Shown here one piece after another: positions 47,318-55,616 of a stretch of DNA of 64,000 nucleotides. This DNA comes from Rhodospirillaceae bacterium. GTDB lineage: Bacteria; Pseudomonadota; Alphaproteobacteria; Rhodospirillales; Rhodospirillaceae. The stretch lies in the NCBI GenBank assembly GCA_029245025.1, contig JAQWQC010000034.1:62001-126000 (forward strand), in the 5' to 3' direction. A program made the position numbers and the translations under genes. Within the stretch, counting starts at the first letter, position 1, and each line of letters opens with the position of its first letter. Below the pieces are notes generated by a model. It made no database searches, had not been told where the DNA came from, and was given only the letters and a program-made list of their open reading frames with translations.

Positions 47318-47749
47318 TTATTCAATTCCAACAAGTTCGAGATCAAAGGTCAGGTCTTGTCCGGCCAGCGGATGGTTGGCGTCGACGATGACTTCATTCT
47401 TTTCAATCGCCGTAATCGTCACCGGCAAGGGTTGTCCGGTGTGAGTTGTCATTTCGTAGGTCTGGCCGACTTCGATAGAGGCGCCGCTCTCAGGAAACAT
47501 ATCGACGTCTAAGGTCTGCACCAGGTCCGGTTTACGTTCGCCATAGGCTTCATCGGCTGTGACGGTGAAGGTGCGGCTTTCGCCAACCTCCATGCCCACT
47601 AAAGCCGCTTCGAATCCCTTAATGAGCTGCGCGCTGCCGAGCGTCGCGCCCATCGGGTCCGACCCAATAGAAGAATCGAACTGGGTGCCATCCGACAAAG
47701 TGCCGGTGTAGTGAAAGGTGACGCTATCGCCGTCCTTTGCTGTGCCCAT
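47318..47749 (-). CDS. slyD: SlyD-like FKBP-type peptidyl-prolyl isomerase
   Basis: A 143-residue cytosolic FKBP of the SlyD type. FHYTGTLSDGTQFDSS and LIKGFEAALVGMEVGE are FKBP core motifs, and residues 75-125 form the insert-in-flap chaperone domain, ending with the diagnostic VDANHPLAGQDLTFDLELV. The His-rich metal-binding tail of E. coli SlyD is absent. RBS AAAGGCAG. One base separates its stop from the parvulin start, so the two isomerases are translationally linked. Confidence 0.93.
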   Translation of the reverse strand: MGTAKDGDSVTFHYTGTLSDGTQFDSSIGSDPMGATLGSAQLIKGFEAALVGMEVGESRTFTVTADEAYGERKPDLVQTLDVDMFPESGASIEVGQTYEMTTHTGQPLPVTITAIEKNEVIVDANHPLAGQDLTFDLELVGIE

Positions 47750-47907
47750 GGTCTGCCTTTCAGCACACGATGCATCTGATGATAGGGGAGAAACCAGCCT
47801 GACTGGCTAGCCTGAAAAACGGCGGCAGCATAAGGGGGAGGGGGGTATAGTACAAGGGAACGCGGGATCACCGCCCAACAGCACGGCAATTACAGAGGGA
47901 CAGTGCC

Positions 47908-48618
47908 ATGACAATCAAGCTCTACGAACTCGTCGGCGCCGACGGTCGTCGATTCTCTGGCAATTGCTGGCGGACGCACCTGGCCTTGGCCCACAAGGGA
48001 CTCCCCTTCGAAACTGTGCCCACGCGATTCACGGATATTCACAATATTGGAGATGGATCTCACAAGACCATTCCGATTATTGAGGACGGCGGGAGGGCCG
48101 TTTGCGACAGCTGGGTGATCGCCAATTATTTAGAGGAGACCTATCCAGATACGCCGTCCCTCTTTGGTGAGGGTGGGGTCAGAGGTTCGGCATGGAGCTT
48201 CAGCCAATTTCTTCAGCACTGGAACTTGCGGGCGATCAGTTTCCCGCTTTTGCATGTGATCATTAAAGATATCTACGACCGTCTCGACCCGGCTGATCAA
48301 CCTTACTTCCGGGAAAGCCGCGAAAAACGTTTCGGCAAAACTTTGGAGCAGATGGTCGAAAACCGGGAAGACACGCTGAAAGAATTTCGTGCGGGTCTGA
48401 ACCCGCTGCGCACTTGCCTAGAAGATCGGCTGTTCCTCTCCGGTGAGGCGCCGTTGTATCCCGATTACATTATTGCCGGACAGTTGTTGTGGCCGCGCCC
48501 TATCTCTCCACTGAAATTTCTCGAAGACGATGATCCGCTAACCGCGTGGTTTAGCCGCATCCTCGATTTGTTTAATGGCCTCGCCGCCCAACAGCCGAAA
48601 GAATGGGATGGAGTTTAG
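47908..48618 (+). CDS. Glutathione S-transferase, LigE/beta-etherase-like
   Basis: A 236-residue two-domain GST. The N-terminal thioredoxin-like domain contains FSGNCWRTHLALAHKGLPFE near residue 17, a pattern shared with LigE-type beta-etherases, and TIPIIEDGGRAVCDSW with the glutathione-binding cis-Pro and Asp-Ser near residue 55. The helical C-terminal domain follows. Such enzymes cleave aryl ethers or take part in aromatic degradation, consistent with the region; the reaction here is unassigned. RBS GAGGGA. Confidence 0.88.
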   Translation: MTIKLYELVGADGRRFSGNCWRTHLALAHKGLPFETVPTRFTDIHNIGDGSHKTIPIIEDGGRAVCDSWVIANYLEETYPDTPSLFGEGGVRGSAWSFSQFLQHWNLRAISFPLLHVIIKDIYDRLDPADQPYFRESREKRFGKTLEQMVENREDTLKEFRAGLNPLRTCLEDRLFLSGEAPLYPDYIIAGQLLWPRPISPLKFLEDDDPLTAWFSRILDLFNGLAAQQPKEWDGV

Positions 48619-48621
48619 AGG

Positions 48622-49047
48622 TTAACCAATCAGCGTTAATCCGGCCCCAGCTGCATAACAGATGAACCCGATGGAAATGCCCACCAGCGGGATGACGAAC
48701 CAATAGTGCCAGGCCAGCACAACAAACAGTCCTGATGTGACAACCGGCAGCCACAGCAAAATCGGGTTACCGGTGATGACGGCAAAGCCGCCGGTGGCCT
48801 AAACCACGTACAACCCGCCAAACACCACGGCACCCAGGATGTGGCTGAATTTAAAGCCGAGCCACCCGCGCCACATGTTGGTGATGGGATGAATAACCAT
48901 GGTGCTGCTTTGCATCGCGTCACGCACTTCAGGTGTATGCGGTGTCAGGCGGAAGGGCCGGGTGCGTTCGATCCAGGTGTAGAGTCCATGGACTATGCCC
49001 AGGACGATAAACGGCACGCTGCCGACAATGAACAAGGTCTGGCTCAT
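48622..49047 (-). pseudogene. Small membrane protein gene (LIC_13387-like) interrupted by TAG
   Basis: ATG 49047 has an excellent ribosome site (AGGAGAGG). The frame of 142 codons is intact to TAA at 48622-48624 except for one TAG at 48799-48801 (codon 83). Before it: SVPFIVLGIVHGLYTW, FRLTPHTPEVRDAMQSSTMV and WLGFKFSHILGAVVFGGLYV. After it, in frame, come two more hydrophobic helices ending FICYAAGAGLTLIG. The four-helix layout with TP..P.+..AM and W.GF..SH matches, from memory, the LIC_13387-like family of unknown function. The N-terminal half alone, with two helices, could still be made. Confidence 0.72.
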
Positions 49048-49119
49048 GATTACCTCTCCTCGCAAAAGAACCTTCAAACCTTGGTGATTTTCTGAGGGTT
49101 TGTCTATGGTACCGGGGAT

Positions 49120-49578
49120 ATGAAATTGACCGTTCGCCCCGCCCGCGCCGCTGATTTTCATGCGCTCAACTCAATTAGAGAGTCTGCCGTGCAAGACAGC
49201 ACGGGGGCTGGGTCTCCACTCATCGCCCGATTGCATCGCTGGAATCCGCGTCGTTCTTTTGCGTTGCCGTCTTATTGGCGCAGCGCGCTTGTCGCCGAGC
49301 TCGATGGTGAGATTGTTGGGGTGGCCAAAACCATTGGTGCCATGCTCAAGGATTTATGGGTGCTCCAACACAGTCGATCACACGGAGCCGGCGCTGCCCT
49401 GGCGCGGATGGCGGAAGATTGCATCCGGGCCGACGGGTATCGGCTCGCCCATCTTTACACCGCTGCGTTTAACGCCCGCACCCGTGCGTTTTATGAGCGG
49501 AATGGATGGACGATGGCTCGTTTCATGTATCATACGGTTGGCCACTTCCACCGATGCCTGTATGTGAAACGGTTATGA
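49120..49578 (+). CDS. GNAT-family N-acetyltransferase
   Basis: A 152-residue GNAT protein: RPARAADFHALNSIRESAVQ at the N-terminus, LVAELDGEIVGVAKT near residue 57, the acetyl-CoA loop as HSRSHGAGAALARMAEDCI near residue 84, and AFNARTRAFYERNGW near residue 117, the usual C-terminal family signature. Substrate unknown. Its stop overlaps the start of the FAD monooxygenase by four bases (ATGA), so the two are co-translated. Confidence 0.88.
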   Translation: MKLTVRPARAADFHALNSIRESAVQDSTGAGSPLIARLHRWNPRRSFALPSYWRSALVAELDGEIVGVAKTIGAMLKDLWVLQHSRSHGAGAALARMAEDCIRADGYRLAHLYTAAFNARTRAFYERNGWTMARFMYHTVGHFHRCLYVKRL

Positions 49579-50795
49579 AAACGCTTCAGCCAGATATTCT
49601 GATTGTCGGGGCCGGTATTGCCGGGGCTTCTGTGGCCGCCGGATTGCGTTGCCACGGCTATTCCGTCGTCCATCTCGAGGCGTCAACCCAACCGTTGGAC
49701 ACGGCGCGGGGAGATCACCTTGGCCCACGTGTGGTGGAAACTCTGGCAGAGTGGGACATTCTGGATGCCTTTTTTGCAGCCGGAGCTGAAAAGCGTCTGG
49801 GAGCCAAGTGGCTGACCCCAGAGGGTGATGTGATCATGCATTCGAGCATGGATGATCTGCCGATCCCGCATCCTTATTACGTGGTGCTCAATCACGACCT
49901 GATTGCGATCACAGCCCTGGATCTGGCGATCAACGAAAGCAATTACGACTACACTCTGTTTCGGCCAGTTGCAGCGCGCGATATTGCGACCGGTGCGGAC
50001 GCGCAGGGTGGAGTGAGTGAGATTAACATTACCACCCCTGAGGGGGAGGCGGTTTGCATAAAACCTCGAATGACCATTGCCTGTGATGGGCGGTCATCAA
50101 AAATTCGGGCTGCCTGTGATTTCCAGATTGTTCATAGCTACGACTACGAAAAACCGTTTGTCGTGTTGTTTGGTCCGCGCGGTGAGTTGCAAGACCCGCG
50201 CAATGAAATCAATTCCTATATGTCACCCAACGGAAGTGTCGGCCGGATTCCACGCATGGGCGGACAGTGGAAAATCGGAATGGCCATCAACAAAGAAGAA
50301 ATCAGCCGTTGGAAGGCGACCACGTCTGAGGAACGCAAAGCCTTGTTGGGTGAGCGTGCACCGGCGCTCGGCGAGATGGAGACAGAAGTGGCCGGGTTTT
50401 ACCCTGTCATACGCCGGGAGACGGACCGCTGGACACAAGGTACGACAGTTCTCCTTGGCGACGCCTGCCATACCATTCACCCTGCACGCGGTCAGGGCAT
50501 GAACTTCGGAATTCGTTGTGCGGCTCGTCTATTTGAGTTTCTGCCCGAGCCATCAGAAATGACAGATTCAGCGTTGGTGGCACAACGCCTCGCGGACTAT
50601 GAAGCGGCGGTCAAACCTTTGACCGATGTCCAGCTGATCGAAAACCACGAACGCGGCTTGCATATGGATAGCACCGGGCCCGAGCGTATTCGTGCAGAGA
50701 TACCGATGCTTCGCGCTATTGCTGCTGATCCAGAGGTAAACTTCAGGTATCGCATGACTATGGCAGGTTATCCCGACCAGCTCGACCCAACATAA
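49575..50795 (+). CDS. FAD-dependent aromatic-ring monooxygenase (PHBH/UbiH type)
   Basis: A 406-residue group A flavoprotein monooxygenase. ILIVGAGIAGASVAAGLR at residues 8-25 is the FAD dinucleotide motif, TIACDGRSSKIRAAC near residue 175 is the DG fingerprint, and VLLGDACHTIHPARGQGMN near residue 295 is the GD motif. NADPH-dependent hydroxylation of an aromatic or quinone-like substrate is expected. It is coupled to the GNAT gene upstream, and a methyltransferase starts eight bases downstream, an order suggesting hydroxylation followed by methylation. Confidence 0.92.
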   Translation: MKTLQPDILIVGAGIAGASVAAGLRCHGYSVVHLEASTQPLDTARGDHLGPRVVETLAEWDILDAFFAAGAEKRLGAKWLTPEGDVIMHSSMDDLPIPHPYYVVLNHDLIAITALDLAINESNYDYTLFRPVAARDIATGADAQGGVSEINITTPEGEAVCIKPRMTIACDGRSSKIRAACDFQIVHSYDYEKPFVVLFGPRGELQDPRNEINSYMSPNGSVGRIPRMGGQWKIGMAINKEEISRWKATTSEERKALLGERAPALGEMETEVAGFYPVIRRETDRWTQGTTVLLGDACHTIHPARGQGMNFGIRCAARLFEFLPEPSEMTDSALVAQRLADYEAAVKPLTDVQLIENHERGLHMDSTGPERIRAEIPMLRAIAADPEVNFRYRMTMAGYPDQLDPT

Positions 50796-50803
50796 GGTTC
50801 TCT

Positions 50804-51499
50804 ATGCCGCGTGTAATTGACCCTAGTGTCCAGTTCGATCGCGAAATGTCTGAGCATTACGATAGTTTTGTTCAGCGCTTGATTCCCGACTATGGACGCA
50901 TCCACGAACTTGTTGTTGCGCAATTAGGTTTCGCCCTTGAAGAGAACGCCCGCATATTAGTTGTCGGTGCGGGGACATGCACTGAGGTTCTGGCTCTGGC
51001 AGATTTTGATCCAACCTGGCGGTTCACTGCCGTTGAGCCGTCCGCGCCGATGGTTGAGGTCGCGCGAGAGCGTATCGAAGCCGCTGGGCTGAGCGAGCGT
51101 GTCGACTATCACGTTGGCACCCTTGATACCCTAGACGATCAGGGACCCTTCGACGCAGCCACTGCTATTTTGATGATGCAGTTTGTCCCGGCAGAGCAGA
51201 AGGCTGAAATATTTGCTGACATGGCCAAACGCTTAAAATCACAAGCGCCGCTGGTGATGGCCCATATGATCGGTGACCCAGAGTCAGACGAACACGCGTT
51301 AGCCATGCAGGCTTGGCGCGATCACATCGAGATCACTCTGAAAGACAAAGCTGCAGATGTTTTCGCCAACGTATCAGAGACGTTACACTTTATCTCAGAC
51401 GAGGTGCAAACAAGCGTCCTCAAGGACGTTGGCTTTGGCGAGGTCGTCCGGTTTCACTCCAAGATGGTGTTTAGCGCCTGGATCGCGATAAAGAATTAG
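50804..51499 (+). CDS. Class I SAM-dependent methyltransferase
   Basis: A 231-residue Rossmann-fold methyltransferase. Motif I is ARILVVGAGTCTEVLALA near residue 48, the acidic residue after beta-2 is in FTAVEPSAPMVEVARERI, and motif IV-like FDAATAILMMQFVP lies near residue 115. The late HFISDEVQTSVLKDVGF region is typical of small-molecule methyltransferases. It follows the FAD monooxygenase by eight bases with AAGG upstream, so an O-methylation of its product is plausible. Confidence 0.9.
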   Translation: MPRVIDPSVQFDREMSEHYDSFVQRLIPDYGRIHELVVAQLGFALEENARILVVGAGTCTEVLALADFDPTWRFTAVEPSAPMVEVARERIEAAGLSERVDYHVGTLDTLDDQGPFDAATAILMMQFVPAEQKAEIFADMAKRLKSQAPLVMAHMIGDPESDEHALAMQAWRDHIEITLKDKAADVFANVSETLHFISDEVQTSVLKDVGFGEVVRFHSKMVFSAWIAIKN

Positions 51500-51514
51500 A
51501 GCTCTAATAGCAGC

Positions 51515-51802
51515 CTAGCGGTTCGCATCCGACATAATGAAGTCTTTGACGTTGGGCAGGAACACATTACTGATGACATCCGTGTGCGTGTCATGCTTTT
51601 CGTAGGCTTCGCGCGCGTCGGGATCTGCGAAGTCAGCAACCAGAAGCCATTTGTAAGGGCTATTGGCACCCGCCGGAACGATGTTCTCCTCTATCATCAT
51701 GGCGTCGACAGTCGGCAGCGACGCTAGAATTTTCATGCTGCCAATGACTTCTTCTGCTGCAGCGTCTTCATTGAGGTTAAACAGAACAACGTGGCGGTGC
51801 AT
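51515..51802 (-). CDS. Dabb-type dimeric alpha/beta-barrel protein
   Basis: A 95-residue protein starting MHRHVVLFNLNEDAAAEEVI, a pattern typical of the stress-responsive A/B barrel (Dabb) family, and containing LLVADFADPDAREAYEKHDT. ATG 51802 with AGGGAG is the family-consistent start; the longer in-frame version overlaps the next gene's leader. Dabb proteins include small cyclases, decarboxylases and heme-like enzymes; no role can be read. It is convergent with the methyltransferase and divergent from the luciferase-like gene. Confidence 0.83.
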   Translation of the reverse strand: MHRHVVLFNLNEDAAAEEVIGSMKILASLPTVDAMMIEENIVPAGANSPYKWLLVADFADPDAREAYEKHDTHTDVISNVFLPNVKDFIMSDANR

Positions 51803-51977
51803 TGCGGGTCTCCCTGGTGCTTTTCTTTTAAATTGGAGGGCTAGCCTAGGGCGACGGAGCGGCCTGTTCAAGATGTCCGGGTCAATGGGGCCGAAGCCCA
51901 CTACAGCGCTTGGACTCAGACCGGGCTCTGGTGCACACTCACGCCTTCAGTCATTGCCGCCGCATAAGGGACGCACC

Positions 51978-53162
51978 ATGGAGTCGCTTCGCTTCGGGAC
52001 GTTTATTCCGCCCATCCACCCGGTTCAGGAAAACCCAACCCTGTGTCTTGAGCGCGACCTCGAAATGGTCGAGCACATGGATAAGCTAGGCTTCGACGAA
52101 GCGTGGTTTGGTGAGCATCACTCCGCCGGGACGGAGCTCTACTCCACTCCCGAGTTCATGATTTTAGCGGCGCACTATCGTACCCGGCGCATCCGGCTGG
52201 GTACGGGAGTCAGCTCCTTGCCCTATCATCACCCGCTCATCCTTGCGGATCGGTTTATGCAACTGCACCACATGACTCAGGGCCGAGCCATGTTTGGGGC
52301 CGGGCCCGGCGCCTTGGTGTCCGATGCCAAAATGATGGGTATTGAGACCGATCGCCAGCGGGACATGATGGAAGAGGCGCTTGAGGATATTCTCAAACTC
52401 TTCCGCGGTGAGACGGTAACCCATGAAACCGATTGGTACACGCTGAAGAATGCCAGGCTACAGCTCCGCCCTTACGGCAATCAGCCAATCGAAGTGGTGA
52501 CCGCGTCGATGATGTCGCCCTCCGGCCCCAAAGCGGCTGGGCGTCTAGGTACAGGTTTGCTGTCGATGAGTGCGTCCGCTGCACCGGCACTCAAAGTCGC
52601 TGGCACCAATTGGGATTTAGCATGTGACGTCGCCGCAGAGCACGGCAACACCATGGACCGGTCGCAATGGCGCATGATTGGATTGGTGCATGTTGCTGAA
52701 ACCCGCGAACAAGCCATCGCAGATGTGCAACTCGGAATCGAAGATTGGGTGAAGTATTTTGAGGATGTCGCGGTTATTCCAATGGTGCCGCCGGAGCGGC
52801 GGGGAGACCCTGTCGCACATCTGATGGACACCGGTCATGCAGCGATCGGCACGCCAGACGAGGTTATTAAACAAGTCGAAGGATTGTGGGAGTCGTCACA
52901 AGGCGGCTTTGGATGTTTCCTCACCACAGACCACAATTGGACCTCGCGAGAAACCAAGCTTAAATCTTACGAGTTGATTGCCCGGCATGTGTTCCCTCAT
53001 TTCCAGGGCCACAACATCAAACGCGAAGAGTCCAACGCCTGGGTGCGCGAGAGTCAGAAAGTCTTTAAAGCCAGTCACAACCAAGCCACTGCCAAGCAGA
53101 TCGAGCGGCACAACAAGGAACAGGACGCCAAAGAAAAATCCAAACCTGCTGTGGCCGAATAG
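51978..53162 (+). CDS. Luciferase-like flavin monooxygenase (LLM family)
   Basis: A 394-residue bacterial-luciferase-like (beta/alpha)8 protein. LRFGTFIPPIHPVQENP opens the barrel, GFDEAWFGEHHSAGTELYS near residue 38 is the family signature, and GTGVSSLPYHHPLILADR near residue 75 and HMTQGRAMFGAGPGALVSDA near residue 95 follow. Such enzymes use FMNH2 or F420H2 to oxidise alkanes, ketones or cyclic compounds. The last 30 residues are Lys/Glu/Gln-rich and look disordered. A Nudix gene starts 13 bases after the stop. ATG 51978, RBS AAGGGA. Confidence 0.92.
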   Translation: MESLRFGTFIPPIHPVQENPTLCLERDLEMVEHMDKLGFDEAWFGEHHSAGTELYSTPEFMILAAHYRTRRIRLGTGVSSLPYHHPLILADRFMQLHHMTQGRAMFGAGPGALVSDAKMMGIETDRQRDMMEEALEDILKLFRGETVTHETDWYTLKNARLQLRPYGNQPIEVVTASMMSPSGPKAAGRLGTGLLSMSASAAPALKVAGTNWDLACDVAAEHGNTMDRSQWRMIGLVHVAETREQAIADVQLGIEDWVKYFEDVAVIPMVPPERRGDPVAHLMDTGHAAIGTPDEVIKQVEGLWESSQGGFGCFLTTDHNWTSRETKLKSYELIARHVFPHFQGHNIKREESNAWVRESQKVFKASHNQATAKQIERHNKEQDAKEKSKPAVAE

Positions 53163-53175
53163 ACCGGCCGCATTC

Positions 53176-53646
53176 GTGAAGCGCCTTTTATCAGGTTTAT
53201 TTCGTCTTGTTCCGTCATCTGTGTTGCGGCTGGGATTATTTCTCGCCAATGCTAAGTTTAATCACGCAGCTGTTGCTGTTATCTCTAACAACAAAGGTCA
53301 GGTTCTGGTTTTGCGTCACGTGTACCGAAAGATTTATCCCTGGGGGTTCCCGTCGGGTTTTGTAAATGCTGGAGAAAATGCGTCAACGGCGGCATTGCGA
53401 GAACTGAAAGAAGAAACCGGTCTCGAGGCTGTAGTTACTCATCTGGGTGCGACAAAATTGGTTGCGTCTCGCCATCTCGAGACAGTTGTTTATGGTCATG
53501 TGCATGCAGCCGGTCCAATTCACCAGAGCCATGAAATTTTCGAAGCCCGTTGGGTGGCACCTGATAAGGTTTCGGATGATATAGTCCAAGGAATGCATCC
53601 AGATCAGTCCACGTTACTTACGGCGGCAATTGATCCAGAGGCTTAG
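53176..53646 (+). CDS. Nudix hydrolase
   Basis: A 156-residue Nudix protein. The Nudix box is perfect: Gly-x5-Glu-x7-Arg-Glu-Leu-x-Glu-Glu-x-Gly-Leu, seen as GENASTAALRELKEETGL preceded by GFVNA. PWGFPSGF just before it is typical. The GTG at 53176 starts the product right after the upstream stop; an earlier start would overlap the LLM gene in another frame. No clear ribosome site, so coupling is likely. It would cleave a nucleoside diphosphate-X compound, exact substrate unknown. Confidence 0.88.
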   Translation: MKRLLSGLFRLVPSSVLRLGLFLANAKFNHAAVAVISNNKGQVLVLRHVYRKIYPWGFPSGFVNAGENASTAALRELKEETGLEAVVTHLGATKLVASRHLETVVYGHVHAAGPIHQSHEIFEARWVAPDKVSDDIVQGMHPDQSTLLTAAIDPEA

Positions 53647-53650
53647 GAGG
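53645..53650 (+). promoter_or_regulatory. Perfect Shine-Dalgarno AGGAGG before an ATT start
   Basis: AGGAGG overlaps the Nudix stop (TAG) and ends five bases before ATT at 53656. No ATG, GTG or TTG in the decarboxylase-like frame lies at usable distance from it; the first is a TTG at 53725, 75 bases downstream. It therefore decides the start of the next gene. Confidence 0.6.
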
Positions 53651-53655
53651 TCACG

Positions 53656-54492
53656 ATTCTTAAAGGATTTACTCGTCCATTCTCGCCCCAGGGCAAAGCC
53701 TCGGCATTACCACCGCTTCCCTGGTTGTTCGCCGCTGATCAGGTGATGATCCATTTTCGGGCTGATCCTGATGTACTTGAGTCTTATTTGCCGCCGCCGA
53801 TGACACCAAATACAGAACGTCGCGGCGAGGCCTTTATGTGGACGCCCAATCTCCGTTGTGAACCTGTCGACCCGGACGTCAGAGCTGACATCCTCAACCC
53901 GGCGCGTACCCACTACAATGTGTGCGTGATCGCGGTGCCGGGACTGTTCGAAGGTAAGCCCGCTTTGATCAGTGCTTATCAATGGTGTGATCGCGATTGG
54001 CTGGTGATTCTCAGTTGGATGATCGGGACCTGTGCCAAGCAAGTTGAGTTTCGAGATAATGGAGTACACCCGCTATATGCAGCTGTCGGCTCGACACAAA
54101 CCGGGTCGCTAGGCACGACTTTTACCCGCACGGTGTCTCGCAATGGCGAACAGCTGATCCGCCTGGAGTATACACCGAAGAACATGATCGATCCGTCGGA
54201 AATGTCATTCTTTACCAGCGCCTTTCCGCTCCTGTCTGAACGGCATATCCCAGATCTCAACGTTCCGGCGACAGGGAAGCCACTGATCCATGATCTCACT
54301 CAAATGTTACTGGAAGACGGATCTGCCAAAAACTTTATGTGTGGGTCGGCAGCGCTGGAATTCAACGCGTTCGCTGACAACGAAGAGCTGGGTCCATTGC
54401 AGCCGACCGAGGTTCTTGGCGGATATCGTTGGCAAACTTCTTGGATGATGCCGGGAATCAAAATTGTTCACGACTATCTGGGCGACCCATAA
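53656..54492 (+). CDS. Acetoacetate decarboxylase-like protein with probable ATT start
   Basis: A 278-residue protein of the acetoacetate decarboxylase (ADC) family. Read from ATT 53656 it begins (M)LKGFTRPFSPQGKASALPP then LPW, which is how relatives start as I remember them (LKGF..P.SP.G......PPPPW). The first orthodox start, TTG 53725, would drop this conserved segment. Later features include FRADPDVLESYLPPPM, LISAYQWCDRDWLVILSWM and MSFFTSAFPLLSERHIPD. The family's catalytic Lys is not obvious to me, and many ADC-like proteins have other activities. It directly follows the Nudix gene. Confidence 0.82.
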   Translation: MLKGFTRPFSPQGKASALPPLPWLFAADQVMIHFRADPDVLESYLPPPMTPNTERRGEAFMWTPNLRCEPVDPDVRADILNPARTHYNVCVIAVPGLFEGKPALISAYQWCDRDWLVILSWMIGTCAKQVEFRDNGVHPLYAAVGSTQTGSLGTTFTRTVSRNGEQLIRLEYTPKNMIDPSEMSFFTSAFPLLSERHIPDLNVPATGKPLIHDLTQMLLEDGSAKNFMCGSAALEFNAFADNEELGPLQPTEVLGGYRWQTSWMMPGIKIVHDYLGDP

Positions 54493-54528
54493 AAAGAAAC
54501 CGGGCCCATCCCCTCAGATGAGCCCGGT
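54491..54528 (-). terminator. Intrinsic terminator, minus strand
   Basis: On the minus strand ACCGGGC-T-CAT, a CTGAGGGG loop, then ATG-G-GCCCGGT followed by TTTCTTTTT forms a strong terminator. It abuts the stop of the decarboxylase-like gene on the other strand. It indicates that a minus-strand transcript from the 55344-54530 region is or was real. Confidence 0.75.
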
Positions 54529-55011
54529 GGGTGTCTGGTCTCCGCAACGCAGCGGATCAGACCACTGACGGCTTCCCTTCAGACTAAGGTACATCGCGGT
54601 CCGGAGGGCGATACGTTTGACAAAACCTCTGCCACTGAGGCGTGGGCGGGAACTGGCCGCGCACCAAATGAACTTAAGGCCTATCATCTCAATAAGCCGC
54701 AGGCCTAGAACTGATTGCTGCGCATCAAGTATCAGGTATACGGAGCCCGATTTCTGACGATGGCCATGACTGATCACGCCCGGTGTATCCCTATCCCGCC
54801 TCATCGTCGATGTGAAACCGAACATCTTAAGCGCGTCTGCTGCCGCGCAGAGGCTCGAGAACCCACCGAGAAACACAACGATACTCAAGGTGAGCTCGGC
54901 GAAGACTGTGTAGTTTCCCGAGATCGAAGCCAGCAGGGTGTAACTAAAGGCCAGCACCGCATTCATCCAAAGGCAGACCATGGCGAGAGCACCTTTTGGT
55001 TCTTCTAGCAA
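54514..55011 (-). CDS. Possible membrane protein, degraded or spurious C-terminus
   Basis: A 165-codon frame with no family match. The first 65 residues contain two hydrophobic helices (MVCLWMNAVLAFSYTLLASI and a second near residues 38-58, ELTLSIVVFLGGFSSLC) and look like a genuine small membrane protein. The remainder is Arg/Ser-rich, and the stop codon falls inside the terminator hairpin at 54491-54528, which is unusual. I suspect an ancestral gene that lost its stop by frameshift. It lies between the interrupted small membrane gene and the terminator on one minus-strand unit. Confidence 0.35.
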   Translation of the reverse strand: MLEEPKGALAMVCLWMNAVLAFSYTLLASISGNYTVFAELTLSIVVFLGGFSSLCAAADALKMFGFTSTMRRDRDTPGVISHGHRQKSGSVYLILDAQQSVLGLRLIEMIGLKFIWCAASSRPRLSGRGFVKRIALRTAMYLSLKGSRQWSDPLRCGDQTPTGLI

Positions 55012-55050
55012 AGGTTCAGGAACGCCGTCCGTTATAGTCAGTGTTGTCCT

Positions 55051-55344
55051 TTAGATAAGTGGATCGATATTGAGGGCGAGTGCCAACCCAACAAAAAAAT
55101 AGGTCAGCGCACTACTGAGAGCCTGTGCCGATGGACCCATCGTTTCGTCGTCGGAATCTACCAGCTCGCTATCCCCTGATGAGGTATAGACAAGTATGGT
55201 CGCTCTAACACTCAGGCCAGCGTTGAGCGAGTGGTCGGTCATCTCGAACCAGGAGACCGCAGCCTCAGGTGCAAAAATGAGGAGAAGTCCAAGCAAAAGG
55301 ATGACCAAAACGAAGAGCCAAATGTTTCACAGTGCTTTGGCCAT
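55051..55344 (-). pseudogene. Small membrane protein gene with TGA at codon 6
   Basis: From ATG 55344 (GGGAAT upstream) the minus strand reads MAKAL, TGA (55327-55329), then NIWLFVLVILLLGLLLIFAP, a soluble middle (SWFEMTDHSLNAGLSVRATI) and a second helix near the end (ALTYFFVGLALALNIDPLI). The continuous hydrophobic helix straight after the stop suggests TGA replaced a sense codon such as TGG. Alternatively translation starts at an internal TTG at 55308. No family recognised. Two helices with about 40 residues between them is a common layout for small accessory membrane proteins. Confidence 0.45.
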
Positions 55345-55616
55345 CTTTTATTCCCGTCGTCAGTTCAAATCTAGGCCCGGCAGAGTGGCGTTCTCAATGG
55401 TGCGATTCCAGAGCTAAGCCATTGTTTTAAATAGTTAAATGGTCGTGCATGGGCTCGGTCCTCGCACTATGGTAAATTTAATATGCCCCGCAACGCGCTA
55501 AGGACCCCTTTTTGTCTCCACTGACTGATCACACGCCGCCCTTTTGACTCGCCAAGACCCAGCCATCCCGGCAGCATGGTGCGATCAATAACAAATCACT
55601 TTAGGGGGGTTCCACA

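Noticed and set aside
53725-54492. TTG at 53725 as start of the acetoacetate decarboxylase-like gene
   Set aside because: No ribosome site, and it would remove the conserved N-terminal LKGF...SPQG...PW segment that lies in frame behind a perfect AGGAGG.
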